Shown: piece by piece, positions 46,030 through 57,844 of the stretch
Position numbering within the stretch: position 1 is the stretch's first letter
Layout: each line of letters begins with the position of its first letter
NCBI RefSeq assembly: GCF_003597395.2
Contig: NC_133773.1
Span: forward strand, 78,065,905 to 78,129,904
Direction: 5' to 3'
Origin: Chelonoidis abingdonii
Taxonomy: Eukaryota > Chordata > Testudines > Testudinidae
DNA: 64,000 nt
The notes under the pieces: generated by a model
What the model saw: the letters and a program-made list of their open reading frames with translations, nothing else
What the model was told of the DNA's origin: nothing
Database searches by the model: none
Made by a program: the position numbers and the translations under genes

Positions 46030-47630
46030 GTTGGCAGAAGAGTTACGCCTACAAATAATACATACAGCCACTTACTGCCACCAGTCGCACAAAGGGGAGT
46101 CTTTCATTTTCCATTTGTGCATCAAGTGGCCATGGCTTCCATGGCTTGTTCAGATGCAGTTTAATGAGATCCACAGTCTGTGTGGTAGGTCAAAATTGGG
46201 ATGGCGGCTTGTTGGGTCAGTAATAATGTGCTTGTTTGGCATGGTAGATGAGGTCCAGATGCTTCCAATCCCTAGACAGATCCAGAAACATAAAGTGGTC
46301 GATTGTGGTTTTTGCAATTTCAGGAATTGTTGGGGTATTTTGTTCATAACTTGTCGGGTGGGAAGTTCTGGGTATTATTCAGCGCATTTAAGTTCCTGTG
46401 CTGTAGCTATATCTCAACAGAGATTGGAGGGTCAGTGTTTGCTAATACAGAAAGCCTTGCTGAAGTGTTGATTTGCATGGTCTGAGTCAGCTGCCTATCC
46501 ACAAGTTGGATATGGCATCTATTAGAAGAAAGAGCAGATTGACCCAGAGGCAGATATGAGTGCAGGTTTCTTTATTGTGATACTTGTTCCCCTCGACCCA
46601 ATTGTCCAGTAAGCGCTGAATTAGTTACAGCACATTCTTTTTATTTGTTAGTATGTACATGCCTACATCTGTTACAACACTCAAAAACCCTTATTAAGTC
46701 ATAAAAACACTCATTTTGTTAGTAAACCCACCCTATCTATTATGCACAGCATTACACATATTACACAGGCATTTTACCTTGAAAATAGATTTCTTTGCAA
46801 CAATTTGTTGCCACAAATCTCCCTGGTCAGCAGTTCTTACGGGAGGGAGGAAGGGGTTATGAGTAATTCTCAGGGTAGGTAGGAAGGGACCATAAGGCGG
46901 GCTTTTTTATGTAGCTGGGAAAGGAAGGGAGAAGGAGATAACATTGCTTTACCCAAAAGGTATTCTTTAGATTCCCACATTTCTTATGCAGCTGCAACAC
47001 TTATCAATTCTTACAAGCAATAGGGAAGGGCAAAATATGGCAACTTATTTATTAAACAAAGAAATATGGAACTTCTTATGCCTTTGTCCCCTAAAGCCAT
47101 GTCAGCACATTAACAGCTTTCCAGGTCTCTACTTAACCCATACATATCCCAACAGCATCTTCTTGTCCACAGAGGTGCACAGTACTCTGCAACTGAGCAT
47201 ACCAGGGCCAAGGCTGATATTCATACTACCGAGGCAATTGATCTCCAACTTGTTCCCGCTTACTTTTGAATAATGTTGATGTGAATCTTTGTTTTAGAGA
47301 CTACTTTCTTGAGGTGGTCATGAAAAGTCAGGGTGTGGTCATAAGTGACACCAAGATATGTGGACTTTGGGACATAACACATTGTTTCACCACAAAACTC
47401 AACAGCTAGAGTGCTTTATGAGAGTCTGTTGCCAAGGTAGGAAGTATAGACTACTGATTTGCTCAGATTTGGTCTTAGCCACCATTTTTGAAAATACTCT
47501 TCCATGATCTTAAGGTCAGATGTAACGGTCACTTCAAGTTCTTTAAAGCTATGGGCCTGAGTTGTAAGTGCCTATGCCACTGTGCATCGGAAGATGATGG
47601 CCTTCACGCAGTCCACCCTATTATGTAGGA
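46030..47630 (-). pseudogene. Jockey-like LINE RT and C-terminal region, split by an LTR
   Basis: The minus-strand segment 47620-47160 gives 'ALTTQAHSFKELEVTVTSDLKIMEEYFQKWWLRPNLSKSVVYTSYL', 'KSTYLGVTYDHTLTFHDHLKKVVSKTKIHINI' and 'SALALVCSVAEYCAPLW'. The segment 46514-46060 continues with 'LVDRQLTQTMQI', 'IITDPTSRHPNFDLPHRLWISLNCI' and a tail. The order and spacing fit the thumb and C-terminal half of a jockey-type LINE. The active-site YADD is destroyed by a stop. The two parts join in frame when the LTR and one copy of the 5-bp duplication are ignored. Confidence 0.85.
46520..47154 (-). mobile_element. Solo LTR inserted in the LINE, 635 bp
   Basis: The minus strand starts TGTTGGGATATGTATG and ends CTTCTAATA (CA decayed). 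GCATC flanks both sides on the plus strand (46515-46519 and 47155-47159) with no mismatch. An AATAAAG signal on the minus strand lies at 46570-46576, near the 3' end as expected. No internal retroviral sequence is present. Confidence 0.88.
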
Positions 47631-47852
47631 AATCACAACTAACGTCATCAAACCAGGGACTAAACATTAACCATCGACCTCCCAATCAACAAAAAGCAAG
47701 AAATTATCCATAGGCAGAAGTACATAAGCTTACCATTAATATTCAGATAAAGCACTATAGAAAATCCTAAGCAGAAGTTAGATAATACACTTATTTGCAT
47801 TTCTGTACTAAAAACAGGAAAGGACTGAAAACATTTTTCCACTGAGACAGTA

Positions 47853-48151
47853 TCAGTATGTCTACAGTACAGCTGGGAGGATGCCTCCCAGCCTGGGTAG
47901 ACAGAATTGCACTAGCTCAGTTTGAGCTAACATGCTAAAAATAGCAATGTGGAAGTTGTAGCTCAGGCAGCAGATTGATCTCTCTAGCTCACAGAATCCC
48001 TTGGGTCTGTGCTTGGATGGCTAACCCAAGCCTCTGCCTGTGCCACAATGTCCACACAGCTATTTTTAGTATGGTAGCTGAAGCTGAGATAGTGGGAGTC
48101 TGTCTTCCTGTGCTGGGAGGCATGCTGCCAGCTGCAGTCTAGACATACCCA
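47853..48151. mobile_element. Palindromic MITE, copy 2 of 2
   Basis: The left GTATGTCTACAGTACAGCTGG (first 20 diagnostic) pairs with the right CCAGCTGCAGTCTAGACATAC. 'GCTAAAAATAGCAATGTGGA' pairs with 'TCCACACAGCTATTTTTAG'. 'GCTTGGATGGCTAACCCAAG' marks the centre. It shares architecture with 44949-45220. Confidence 0.8.
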
Positions 48152-48154
48152 TAA

Positions 48155-48810
48155 GGGTCCAGGCTTATGTAGGCAAACAGGTGTTTTGAAGTCAGTTGGA
48201 GTTTTGCCCATTTGAGGACTGTGGAACTGGGCTTTTAATTTCAGTCAAAGATAATAGCTGTGCAATAACATTTATTTAATTCTGCAGCCTGGATTTTTCT
48301 GGTATTTTGTTAGACAAAATATTTTTTTCTAAAAAAGATTTCATGGTAACAAAAACTCCTTCAATTAATATCCTCTCCAGAAGATTATTAATTGAGATCA
48401 GGGTCTGCCTTCCAGCTACTATACTTAGAAAACACTCTTTGCTAAAGGATTTAATGGAAATCTTTCTCCTTCTGGTCAAGGTCTCTGGAAGAATCCTTAA
48501 CCCAGAGCCTTGGATTGGTTAAGCTTCCTGGACAGGCTCAGTGCTGAGCAGCAAGTTACCTTTATGATTCTGAGGATTGTAGCACTGCACAAGACAACTC
48601 GAATCACTGAACTGACAGGATGCTAAGACCCTGAAAGTTAGGTTGGACTGGAAATGAGAATATTTCCAGGATAGATAATGGTCCCCTAGGCTTTCACACG
48701 GAGTTTGATGTATTTATTTTTTTATGAACTGCTTCTAATTTTGTAAAACTGTTACACTCAAGAGAATTTAAAGAAGAGTTTACAAATTTGGGTTAGTAAT
48801 TCTCTTTAGT
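48155..48810. other. No gene or named repeat seen
   Basis: No similarity recognised. Short frames on opposite strands are mirror shadows. Confidence 0.5.
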
Positions 48811-48811
48811 C

Positions 48812-48934
48812 TAGGGTGATCAGACAGCAAGTGTGAAAAATTGGGACAGGGGTGAGGGGTAATAGGAGCCAATATCAGAAAAAGTCCCAAAAAATGGGAC
48901 TGTCCCTATAAAATTGAGACATCTGGTCATCCTA
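48812..48934. mobile_element. Short MITE, TAGGGTGACCAGA family, copy 2
   Basis: TAGGGTGATCAGACAGC at the left and ATCTGGTCATCCTA at the right are inverted repeats. The interior has AAAAATTGGGACAGGGG and GGGACTGTCCCTATAAAATTG. It is the reverse orientation of 7704-7829. Confidence 0.75.
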
Positions 48935-48939
48935 CTTTA

Positions 48940-51900
48940 GTCCCCATAACTTTTATGAAAAGGTTCACCATTCAGTGCACATTTTGAATATGCATTTTAA
49001 GAATAAAGCACCTTTCTTGATTACTTACATAACAATCGGAAGGAAAGAAAATTTAACCCCAGAAAAAATATGATGTTAAAGTTTAACAATCAAACACAAT
49101 GCTGGCTCATTTTTTGCCAGAGCTATATAGGAAGTCCAATAACATGGACCTAATTTCAATTATTAAAATAAAAAATTACCCATGAGAGTATAACTGAGGA
49201 CACATTGCTTTCAAGGCCCATAAGTGCTGCTCTATCCTACAAAAAGATTCTTCCCCTGAAACCTATACTGCCTGGTCATCCATTTTATATGTCATGTAGG
49301 TGTTAAGTCTGTGTGACACAGCTGGAGAATATGTACACATTTCTAACAGTATTACTGTCATAAAATTTTATGTTTTGTGTCTTACAGAGGTTAGCAGACA
49401 TATGATGTTTTTATTTAACATTTATACTGTGGTAGCACCAAGAGGCAAACTTTCATATCAGACAGCATGTGAGCACATACTATATGACAGTCCTGGCCCC
49501 AAAGAATCTGCCTGTGATTTGTGACAATTTAGGAAATTGTCTGTAAGTGTCAAAGTAAAAGTCAAATTAATCATAACAATGTAACTCACATACTAGTAGG
49601 GAAATAGCTCTTGAAGAGATCTAGAGGGGAGAAGTGGAGAGGAATGAGTTGTGTCTGGGTCATCATTGCTAGGTAGATGTACAATTAGCATTCCTTGTCC
49701 AGACATTTCTGGAAGTGGTTCTGGTAGCTTTGGGCATCTTAATAGGTTACCTGTAGCTGGACTCACAGATTCCACTTAGGGCGAGTAGTCAGGTTAGCTG
49801 CTTTGCAAAAGAATGTGAACTGCATGGGTTGAGAGAAGCTCAACTACTGAGCAGAAGACAGGCTGGTTTCCCCTAACTGTGAAGTATTTTGCAGCAGGTT
49901 AGTGCTGCTGTTAACTTTCAACACAGGGAAGCACTGGGAGCGTTAGTTATAGACTGAGAAAATTGAGAAGGAAAACTAACTTCTCTCATTTTAAGTGTAT
50001 ATCTTGAATGTTTTTTGATTCTAGCCAAACTCTTTTTAATTAAATTTTCTTAACCAGTCTGGGTCACCAACTCTTTTCTTACTGAAATGTGACAGTGGGG
50101 ATAGAGACCTCTATGTTTGGCTAGTCTCACTTTTGTATTTTTGTTTTAAATTAAAAGCCCTGTTACACTTAATATGATTGATTGGTTAATTATCTGGCTA
50201 GCAAATTCCAGCAGAGGAGAGGAAAGGGTCTGTGTGGGTTCCAATTGGAGATTTCTGAAAGCAAGGGCAGGGGAGCTATTACTGAACTGCTTTTACTTCA
50301 GAAGACTGGAGAAAGACTGAAACTTGTGAACTCAGCTTATGTTCTTGGAACTCCGAGTTACTCTTCACTGTGTTTCGGTGGGGACAGAGCTGTTTAGATT
50401 TAATTTGTTTATTTTGTTTATATTTATAAATAGCTGAATATAACATGGATTATGAAGTAGCATCATTATATGGCAGAAATTAAGCTAATATTATTTGTTG
50501 TTATAACTTAATTTTAAGTACCAACTTTACAAAATGTTAATTTCTTATTGTTCTTTTTGGATGTCATTTTGAGGAGGATGACCAGGTACAATCCTTGCTG
50601 AAAATCCTCAGTGACTGAGTTCTGGGTCTCCGTGTGCTTTTCTCTAGGAGTTGTGTTTAAGCACTAGAAGAGGGACAATGAAGTAAACTCTAACCAAATC
50701 AAAGGTTACAGAAATATTTTTCCAAGACAATGCAAAAGAAATTCTACAAATGCTTAGAACATCTTGACCATAAATACAGACTCTTGAGCACCAGACTATC
50801 AGAGGAATCATTTCTACACAGTAACAGCCTCTGGTCACCTGATTTAATTATTCACAGAATTTCATGGTCCACAGCATTTGGCAAAGTATTTTTGTGCTAC
50901 TGATCCAAGTCCATTTAGGGATACATGAGGACTCTGACATAATGCGCTGAAGACAATTGCTGAATACACAGAAGGCTCTCTTAAACACATTAATCTCTGT
51001 CCTAGAGCCTACATTTGCTGTTATGATGACAGGTGACCTACAAAACGAGCTTCTGCCAACCCATTCTTGGGTCCAACTTATAATACTATATAGGTATTTT
51101 ACACTTGATGTAGGATCTTTGGTATGACCTTCTTTATAATTTACTGACTTTATCGTAAGTGGCACTTTCTAGGACTAGCAATACCTTCATACATTTTAAT
51201 GAACTGCCCTGAAAATAATGGACTTTTGTCACTTGGTTCAAAAAAATCCCAGTTCTGAAAGTAATATGTCACATCAGCAGCAATCTGGATTTGCATTTCT
51301 ACCCTCTCCCCCTCTTTCATCTTGTAGGTGTAATACAGCTGTAGAATAAATATGAAGTTGGTTAAGGAAATATATGTGTTGTAAAGCAAGGCATTGAAAG
51401 TAATGAATTATAAGGCCAGAAGGAATGAAGTAGGGAGTATGTCTGGTTCAAAGAATAACTAATGAAATAAGGAGCAGCTTCTAAAAAAAAGGTCTCTGAT
51501 CTATAGAGGGGACTGCAGATGATTTTAAATAAAATAAAAAATATCTGTTTTTAAAAGAGGCAATGTGAAAGCTCCCACCCCACATACCAGTGTTATTTTA
51601 AAAATTAGGGCTGGTGTGAACCCAGATGCAAAGTAAAAACTGTTGGTCAGCAAGAAGGAGCAGAAGAAAGAGGGAGGAAAGGCCTTGGGGAGAATGAAGG
51701 TTCTAAATCTTACCTGGATTAAAACTAGAAATAGGTGAACGTTTCAAACTGTTTTTTTGCTTAAGTTGTTTTTTTGCTGAAATGACATAATTTGTTAAAG
51801 GGTGTAAAGAGTAAACTCTTAAAAGGTTCATTGCTAATACCTGCCTGACCAATATGGGTCTAACTACCACTGAGCTTAGCCCATTTGTAAGTTTCTTTAT

Positions 51901-53055
51901 CTAATTTTATGCGTTTTGCTACAGTTTTAGATGTAGTAAACTGCTTATTATTTAGGCTTTTTAGATGTGTAGAGCAATTATATAAATACTATTCAGTTTT
52001 TGGATTTAATAAAGTTATTTATGCTTAAATTAGCCTGGTGGTAATAATAATACATATATAAATAATAATTATTCCAACAACAGTCCATTCTCAGTGGTAA
52101 GGGTCATTGTTTTGTGATTGCCCTGTTTATTCTTTTATATATTGATTTACACCTTTCTTATCTTATTTCTTTTATGCTACAAAAATAGTCTAGACTAATA
52201 TGCTTCTGCATATGGCTATTTTCCAAGAAAACTTGTTGAGGTAATGTAGCTACATGACTTCAGTTAGTCTGAAGTGCTGGCATTTACTTTACAGTTTGTG
52301 TCCAGATGTCAGTTGATTATTTCAAGGTATACAGGTTTTATTTAAAAAAAAAAATAGCCTCAGCAGGTATTCGTCTTTGATTATCAACTCTGTCAAAATT
52401 TGTATATACAAAAATGAGACATCTGGTCTTCTAAAACACAGCTCAGAACTGTAATCACAATGCCTTAGATTGATTGTGCCACTTTCAGTTACATATGTCA
52501 TGGTAGCAGTGACTATTTGAAATTTTATATATTTAAAACAGAAGCAAAGTATGTGACATTTTTGCTTTCCATACACTATCTCCATCCAGTTGGCTGCTAC
52601 TGGCACATTTGTCATGTTAGCGTACGTGCAAGGTGCCTACGATGGCAAGTGACAAGGATTCATCACAAAATTTGTTCGGCTGATTGGATGATTAGTTTCC
52701 CTGGTTCAGGCTGGGTAGTGATAGGGTGCGCAACGTGAATGCCGATCCATGCCTCTCACTAGCACAGTGTATGTTGCCATCAGATTGATCTCAAGGGAGT
52801 GACTTATCCCAATTTCCTTTTTAAAAAGAAAGGAAAATAAACAGGAACAACAACCCAAAGAGGTAAGCAAGGACTAGAATTAAATATTATAACCTCTAGT
52901 TCTCCCACTTTGCATAAACAAACTGTTTTCACTATATATTTTTAATGTTTCAGTAGAACTATACATTAAATTGGACTAGATTAAGAAAACTCATTTGGAA
53001 AAATCTTATTCAATTTACTAGGAACATAGGCCCCAATTCAGCGTGTTTTTTATGT
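48940..53055. other. 4-kb non-coding stretch without named features
   Basis: The longest interval in the window without a recognised repeat. Short open frames show no domain. If any unannotated host regulatory sequence exists, this is where repeats do not mask it. Confidence 0.5.
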
Positions 53056-53061
53056 GCTTAT

Positions 53062-54115
53062 CATAGAATCATAGAATATGAGGGTTGGAAGGGACCTCAG
53101 GAGGTCATCTAGTCCAACTGCCTGCTCAAAGCAGGACCAATTCCCAACTAAATCATCCCAGCCAAGGCTTAGTCAAGCCTAACCTTAAAAACCTCTAAGG
53201 AAGGAGATTCCGCCTTCCTTAGGTAACCCATTCCAGTGCTTCACCACCCTCCTAGTGAAAAAGTTTTTCCTAATATCCAACCTAAACCTCCCACACTGCA
53301 ACTTGAGACAATTACTCCTTGTTCAGTCATCTGGTACCACTGAGAACAGTCTAGATCCATCCTCTTTGGAACCCCCTTTCAGGTAGTTGAAAGCAGCTAT
53401 CAAATCCCGCCTCATTCTTCTCTTCTGCAGACTAAACAATCCCAGTGCCCTCTGCCTCTCCTGATAAGTCATGTACTCCATACCCCTAATCATTTTTATT
53501 GCCCTCTGCTGGACTCTCTCCAATTTTTCCACATCCTTCTTGTAGTGTGGGGCCCAAAACTGGACACATGTTGAACAGAGGGGAATGATCATGTCCCTTG
53601 ATCTGCTAGCAATACCCCTACTTATACAGCCCAAAATGCTTCTTTTTTGTGTTTAAGATCAGCAAGGATTTCACTTTTAAGCCAACTGGTCTCCAAACAT
53701 GTTTACTATTCTTTCTACACATTGGGATGTTTTTTTCCTGCAACCTCAATAAGGATTTGTTAAATTACAGCCAGCTCTCCTGGACTACTTTCCCCCTCAT
53801 GTTATTCTCCCAGGGGATCCTGCCCATCAGTTCCCTGAGGGAGTCAAAGTCTGCTTTTCTGAAGTCCAAGGTCCCCATTCTGCTGCTCTCCTTTCTTTTG
53901 TCAGGATCCTGAACTTGACCATCTCATGGTCACTGCCTTCCAGGTTCCCATCCACTTTTGTTTCCCTTACTAATTTTTCCAAGTTTGTGAGCAGCAGGTT
54001 TACAAGTGCTCTGCCCCTAGTTGGTTCCTCCAGCACTTGCACCAAGAAATTGTCCCCTCCACTTTCCAAAAACTTTCTGGATTGTCTGTGCACCACTGTA
54101 TTGCTCTCCTAGCAG
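53062..54115 (-). mobile_element. CR1 LINE, internally deleted copy
   Basis: The 3' end is at 53062, where the minus strand finishes with repeated ATTCTATGATT words. The minus-strand reading from 53640 to 53330 ('[21 protein letters not shown]', 'CVQFWAPHYKKDVEKLERVQQRAIKMIRGMEYMTYQERQRALGLFSLQKRRMRRDLIAAFNYLKGG') is the CR1 ORF2 C-terminus. Sequence from 53645 to 54110 encodes the region before RT ('LESGGDNFLVQVLEEPTRGRALVNLLLTN', '[16 protein letters not shown]', endonuclease end and linker). The whole RT core (about 1.35 kb, present at 61890-63310) is missing at a single junction near 53640. Confidence 0.9.
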
Positions 54116-54417
54116 ATATCATGGTCCCAGACCACTTATAGTTAGCCATGTGTTTAAGTAGTTCCATTGACTTCAACTGAAATACTCACATGCTTGAAGT
54201 TAGGCCTTGCTGAACTGAGGCATAAATTAGTAGGGTTGCATTGAAACTTTTTGAAAAACTTCTCGAACTTGATGGAGAATGAGATCCTATGACGAGATGC
54301 CTTGAACCATTCTTTAGCAATGTAATATTAATGTTTTCTTTTAAATTCTCCTTGACTTTTTTCCATAAATGAAAGGTCAAGCTCATATAATCTCATCTGA
54401 GGAAAATAACCCCATAA

Positions 54418-54515
54418 AGGATCAGATTTTCAGCTGGTGTAAATTGTCATAGTTACATTGAAATCAGTGACAATGACAGTTTGACAATTTACACTTGCTG
54501 AGAATTCTGCTCCTT
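54418..54515. repeat. Palindromic 'CAGCTGGTGTAAAT' repeat
   Basis: TCAGCTGGTGTAAATTGTCA is mirrored by TGACAATTTACACTTGCTGAG around a TCAGTGACAATGACAG centre. The same family occurs at 56492-56578. A further half copy follows at 54600-54640. Confidence 0.7.
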
Positions 54516-54519
54516 TATG

Positions 54520-55040
54520 TCATCTCTGCTCCATTTCACCTGTGAAGGCATTATGTCAGTTTGTTATTCCATTTATGGAAAAAATTGAGAGAATTTAAAT
54601 CTGTGCTATGACAGTTTACACTAGCTGAGAATTTGTCCCAGAATTTGTAATGTAAGATACAAAACACACACTAAATTTTGCTTTTTAAATGTTATTCTTA
54701 GTTAATTTCTCAGAGTAATACAAAAACAAACAGTAACAGAAAACGAGCAAATCCTACACGTTAATGCAGCACCACCATTAAAGAAAGAAAGGTAAATATG
54801 TTGGTTTTTTGCTGTTTGTATTTAGCTACTGTTTTCTTTCCTTGTGATTTTTTTTTAGTGATTTTATTAAGTGCCATAGACATTGATCCAAATTTTGAAT
54901 TCCTTATGCCACCCTTACCCATTGACTTCATTAACATTTAAGGCATATTTTGAGATTTCCCGAGGTAGGACTTAGGAAAAACTGAGGAAAATATATCAGA
55001 GTTTGGCCCATAATAACGTTACTTGCCTCAGTTTCCTTAT
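54520..55040. other. No gene seen
   Basis: AT-rich sequence with partial copies of the palindromic repeat. Nothing else is recognised. Confidence 0.4.
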
Positions 55041-55047
55041 ACTAGCA

Positions 55048-55400
55048 CAGGAGTGAGCAAACTACGGCCCCAGGGTTGTAGCACTTCCTGGAGCGGCACA
55101 GAGCCAGGGACAGGACAGGCATGAAGGGAGCCTGCCCTGGCCCCAGTGCGCATCGCTGCCACCCTGGAGCCGCTTGAGGTAAGCAGCACCGGGCCAGAGC
55201 CTGAACCCCTCCTGTACCCCACCCCCCAACTCCCTGCCCTAAGCCCCCTGCCTGCACCTCTCACTCCTTCTGAACCCCAACTCCCTTCCCTGAGCCCCCT
55301 GATGCACCCCACACTGCTCCTTTGCACCCCAACCCCCTGCCCTGAGCCCCCGCTGCATCCCGCTGGACATTTCTGAGGTGGGCCTTGGGACAACCAGTGT
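55048..55400. mobile_element. hAT-like repeat, one end only
   Basis: CAGGAGTGAGCAAACTACGGCC at 55048 (first 20 diagnostic) is a hAT-type terminus. The following GC-rich body has tandem 'CCCCAACTCCCT.CCCTGAGCCCCC' repeats (55205-55350). A matching right end and 8-bp duplication were not found. Confidence 0.5.
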
Positions 55401-55404
55401 TGAG

Positions 55405-56490
55405 AACACCAGGCTGTATCTTATGAGGAGAAAAAAATTTCTTTTGAAGAAAGATTATTCCAAGGATAGACAATGAGTGCCTAGCCATGACATAGACAAT
55501 AGGTTTCTTGAAATATTACTTCCTTTTATCCTGGTCACTGCCTCTATTACATGGGTTCCAGCCATGAAAGATACTACCTAAGGGTCCAAAAGCTGACTTT
55601 GAAGCCCTATTTCTTCAGAGTGTGCCATAAGTCAGGGGCAGCACACTTGATTGATCCCCCGCCCTGCAATGTGTGCTGGATGCCATGGTTTTGGGGATCA
55701 GGGAAGAAAGCATAAAAGCATAGCACTTGGACCCATCGGATTCTTTTTCCCCTTCCCTGAGCATCTGTGCAAAGGAAAAAGCTATTGAAAAGGCTGCTGG
55801 AGTGCAAACAGGAGAATAGGTGGATAAAAACCTAGGGCTCCCTACCTAGGTTCTGAACTTTGAATTTATCCCCAGGCTGGAGAAGTTTTTGCTCATGGTA
55901 CCTTGTTCCGATTGTGTTTATAAAGATTTTCTCCTGATGAGCAGACCTTTCTGCCTGTTACTGAGCTTTGTTCCTGCTCAGTCATCCCACTTGTTTATGT
56001 ACATATTGCACAGAGAGATAAAAAGAGGGAGAGACTGTTCAATGCACAATCTGAAAGATGTTCTTCAGGGAATACTCCGTCTTCATTACAAAGAGGCAGA
56101 CAGATATCAAGATAGAGATTGTCACACTGGTTATCTCACTTCCTCTTTGAATAAATTCACCAGTCATGAAATATATCCTAATGAAATCCATATTTTGTTA
56201 TGTATGAATGATATTACAATGAATTGCATACTGTTGAAGCAAATGGTTTTTAGCCATGTTATTGTCCTTTAGCTGTGGTAGTTGCAGTTACTGCTGTTTT
56301 TAATTTTGAGGCACCATGGTAGTTTGGATGGTGTTCTGCAAAACAAAAACAAAAAAGTAGTATATGAAAGCACATTTTCCTCCTTCTATTACTAGCTAAT
56401 ACAAGCCCTTCACAGAGTCCTGCATACAAGCAAAATGAACTTAATAGAAGAGAACTGAGAATCACTTCATCTAACTACCAAGGAGATAAA
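55405..56490. other. No gene or named repeat seen
   Basis: Mixed composition. Short frames have no recognised domain. Confidence 0.45.
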
Positions 56491-56491
56491 G

Positions 56492-56578
56492 TCAGTTCCT
56501 CAGCTGGTGTAAATCAGTGTAGTTTCACTGAAGTCAGTCAAGCTGTTCCAGTTTATACCTACTGAGAATCTGGGCTTA
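56492..56578. repeat. Palindromic 'CAGCTGGTGTAAAT' repeat
   Basis: CTCAGCTGGTGTAAATCAGTG is mirrored by CCAGTTTATACCTACTGAGAAT. A related half with ACTAGTGAAAATCTGGAGTAAC follows at 56700-56780. Confidence 0.65.
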
Positions 56579-57159
56579 AATCATTACTAATTTCCATTTT
56601 GCCTTACATAAGACGACAACTGATAATATTGAAACAAGAAGTCTTTGGACTGATATGGGCCACGGTCCTGCATTCGTTACTTACATGAATAATCCCACTG
56701 ACATTAGTGGGCCGAATTTTGCTCACAATCACACTAGTGAAAATCTGGAGTAACTTTCAATCTACACTGGTGTACCTCACAACAGACTGTGGTATTGCTA
56801 TCAGCCAGTACAATTAACCAATGAGAATGATTTGATTCATAGAACTAACTATTCGTGTGAATAAGGGTTGCAAGATAGGGTCCTTGGATTGTGGTAGTTA
56901 CTGTTGTTCAGCAAAGGAAAATACGAAAAAAGACCAGAAAGTGTCACAATTGTTTTAAGGTAAGTTCTATTAAATGTATAGAAGTTAACATACTGTATCA
57001 ATACAACTTGTTGGATTTGCAGAGCATGTCAGTAGTGTATATTTGTTATTTTTAAGCATGTACTACAAGAAATCTTAGTGATCTTCTTTCCAAGCTATGC
57101 TCAAGATTTAGCTACATGTCTTCTGTTAAATTTAATGGAAGTTACATGGTTAAAAACCT

Positions 57160-57838
57160 AGGTAAAGATTGATCACACCACACCTTCAATGGAGGTGGGG
57201 ATTTGTTTGGCTGGCCAAATGAAGGAAATGGTGTTTTATGGCTATGAGGGTGGAGGGGTGGGAGAGGAAAACTGCTGCAAAAGGGGACAAAGGGCAGGCC
57301 TGGCGACACAGACTCATCCCCTAGGAACTGGATGCGTGGAAGGGTATAAAAGGGGCAGCCTTATGTGTGAAGCTCTCTTTTACTCAAAGCAGGCTGGGTG
57401 GGCGAGCCAAGCTAATTGCTGGCACTTCCTTGTGGTGGATGTTCAGTGCAAGTACTCCATAGGGAAGGATTACAGTGACTGGATAAATTCATTGGAAATG
57501 GACTTAAAAAGGAGGTGTTAGTCAAAGGAATGGAATGGAGGTGGGATGGGGACTCCTATGATTGGCATGGCAGGGAGTCAACCCCCCATTCTTATAGCCC
57601 ACCTTAACCCTCCTACAAAGAGACGGTGGATGGTAAGGTCACAGCAATAGATGGGAAGCAGGTACCTAGATAGAAAAAAAAAGATGGGGAGCTGGCGGAA
57701 GCCCCCCAGGTAATTATGGAGTAAACAGGGAGTTAACTGCACTGTACACTTTTATCTGCCAGGTAGTCCCAGACATCTAATAATAAAGTTTCAGCTTGAT
57801 TAAATATATATCGTAAGTCTCCTGTCTTTCTTTCAGTA
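57160..57838 (+). mobile_element. LTR-like unit with TATA box and polyadenylation signal
   Basis: A TATA box in GGGTATAAAAGGGGCAGCC (57345-57363) is followed about 430 bp later by AATAAAGTTTCAGCTTG (57781) and a T-rich end TCTCCTGTCTTTCTTTCAG. This U3-R-U5 order resembles a solo LTR. A 110-codon open frame spans the TATA box and so is unlikely to be a gene. Exact ends and the target duplication could not be fixed. It could instead be an isolated promoter-like repeat. Confidence 0.45.
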
Positions 57839-57844
57839 TAGCTG

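Noticed and set aside
53640..53650. CR1 internal junction as a splicing product of a retrotransposed CR1 RNA
   Set aside because: The missing segment, compared with 61885-63310, does not begin with GT or end with AG in the CR1 sense direction. A 2-bp microhomology deletion explains it better.
57189..57521. 110-codon open frame as a gene
   Set aside because: It runs across a TATA box in an LTR-like unit and has no recognised domain.
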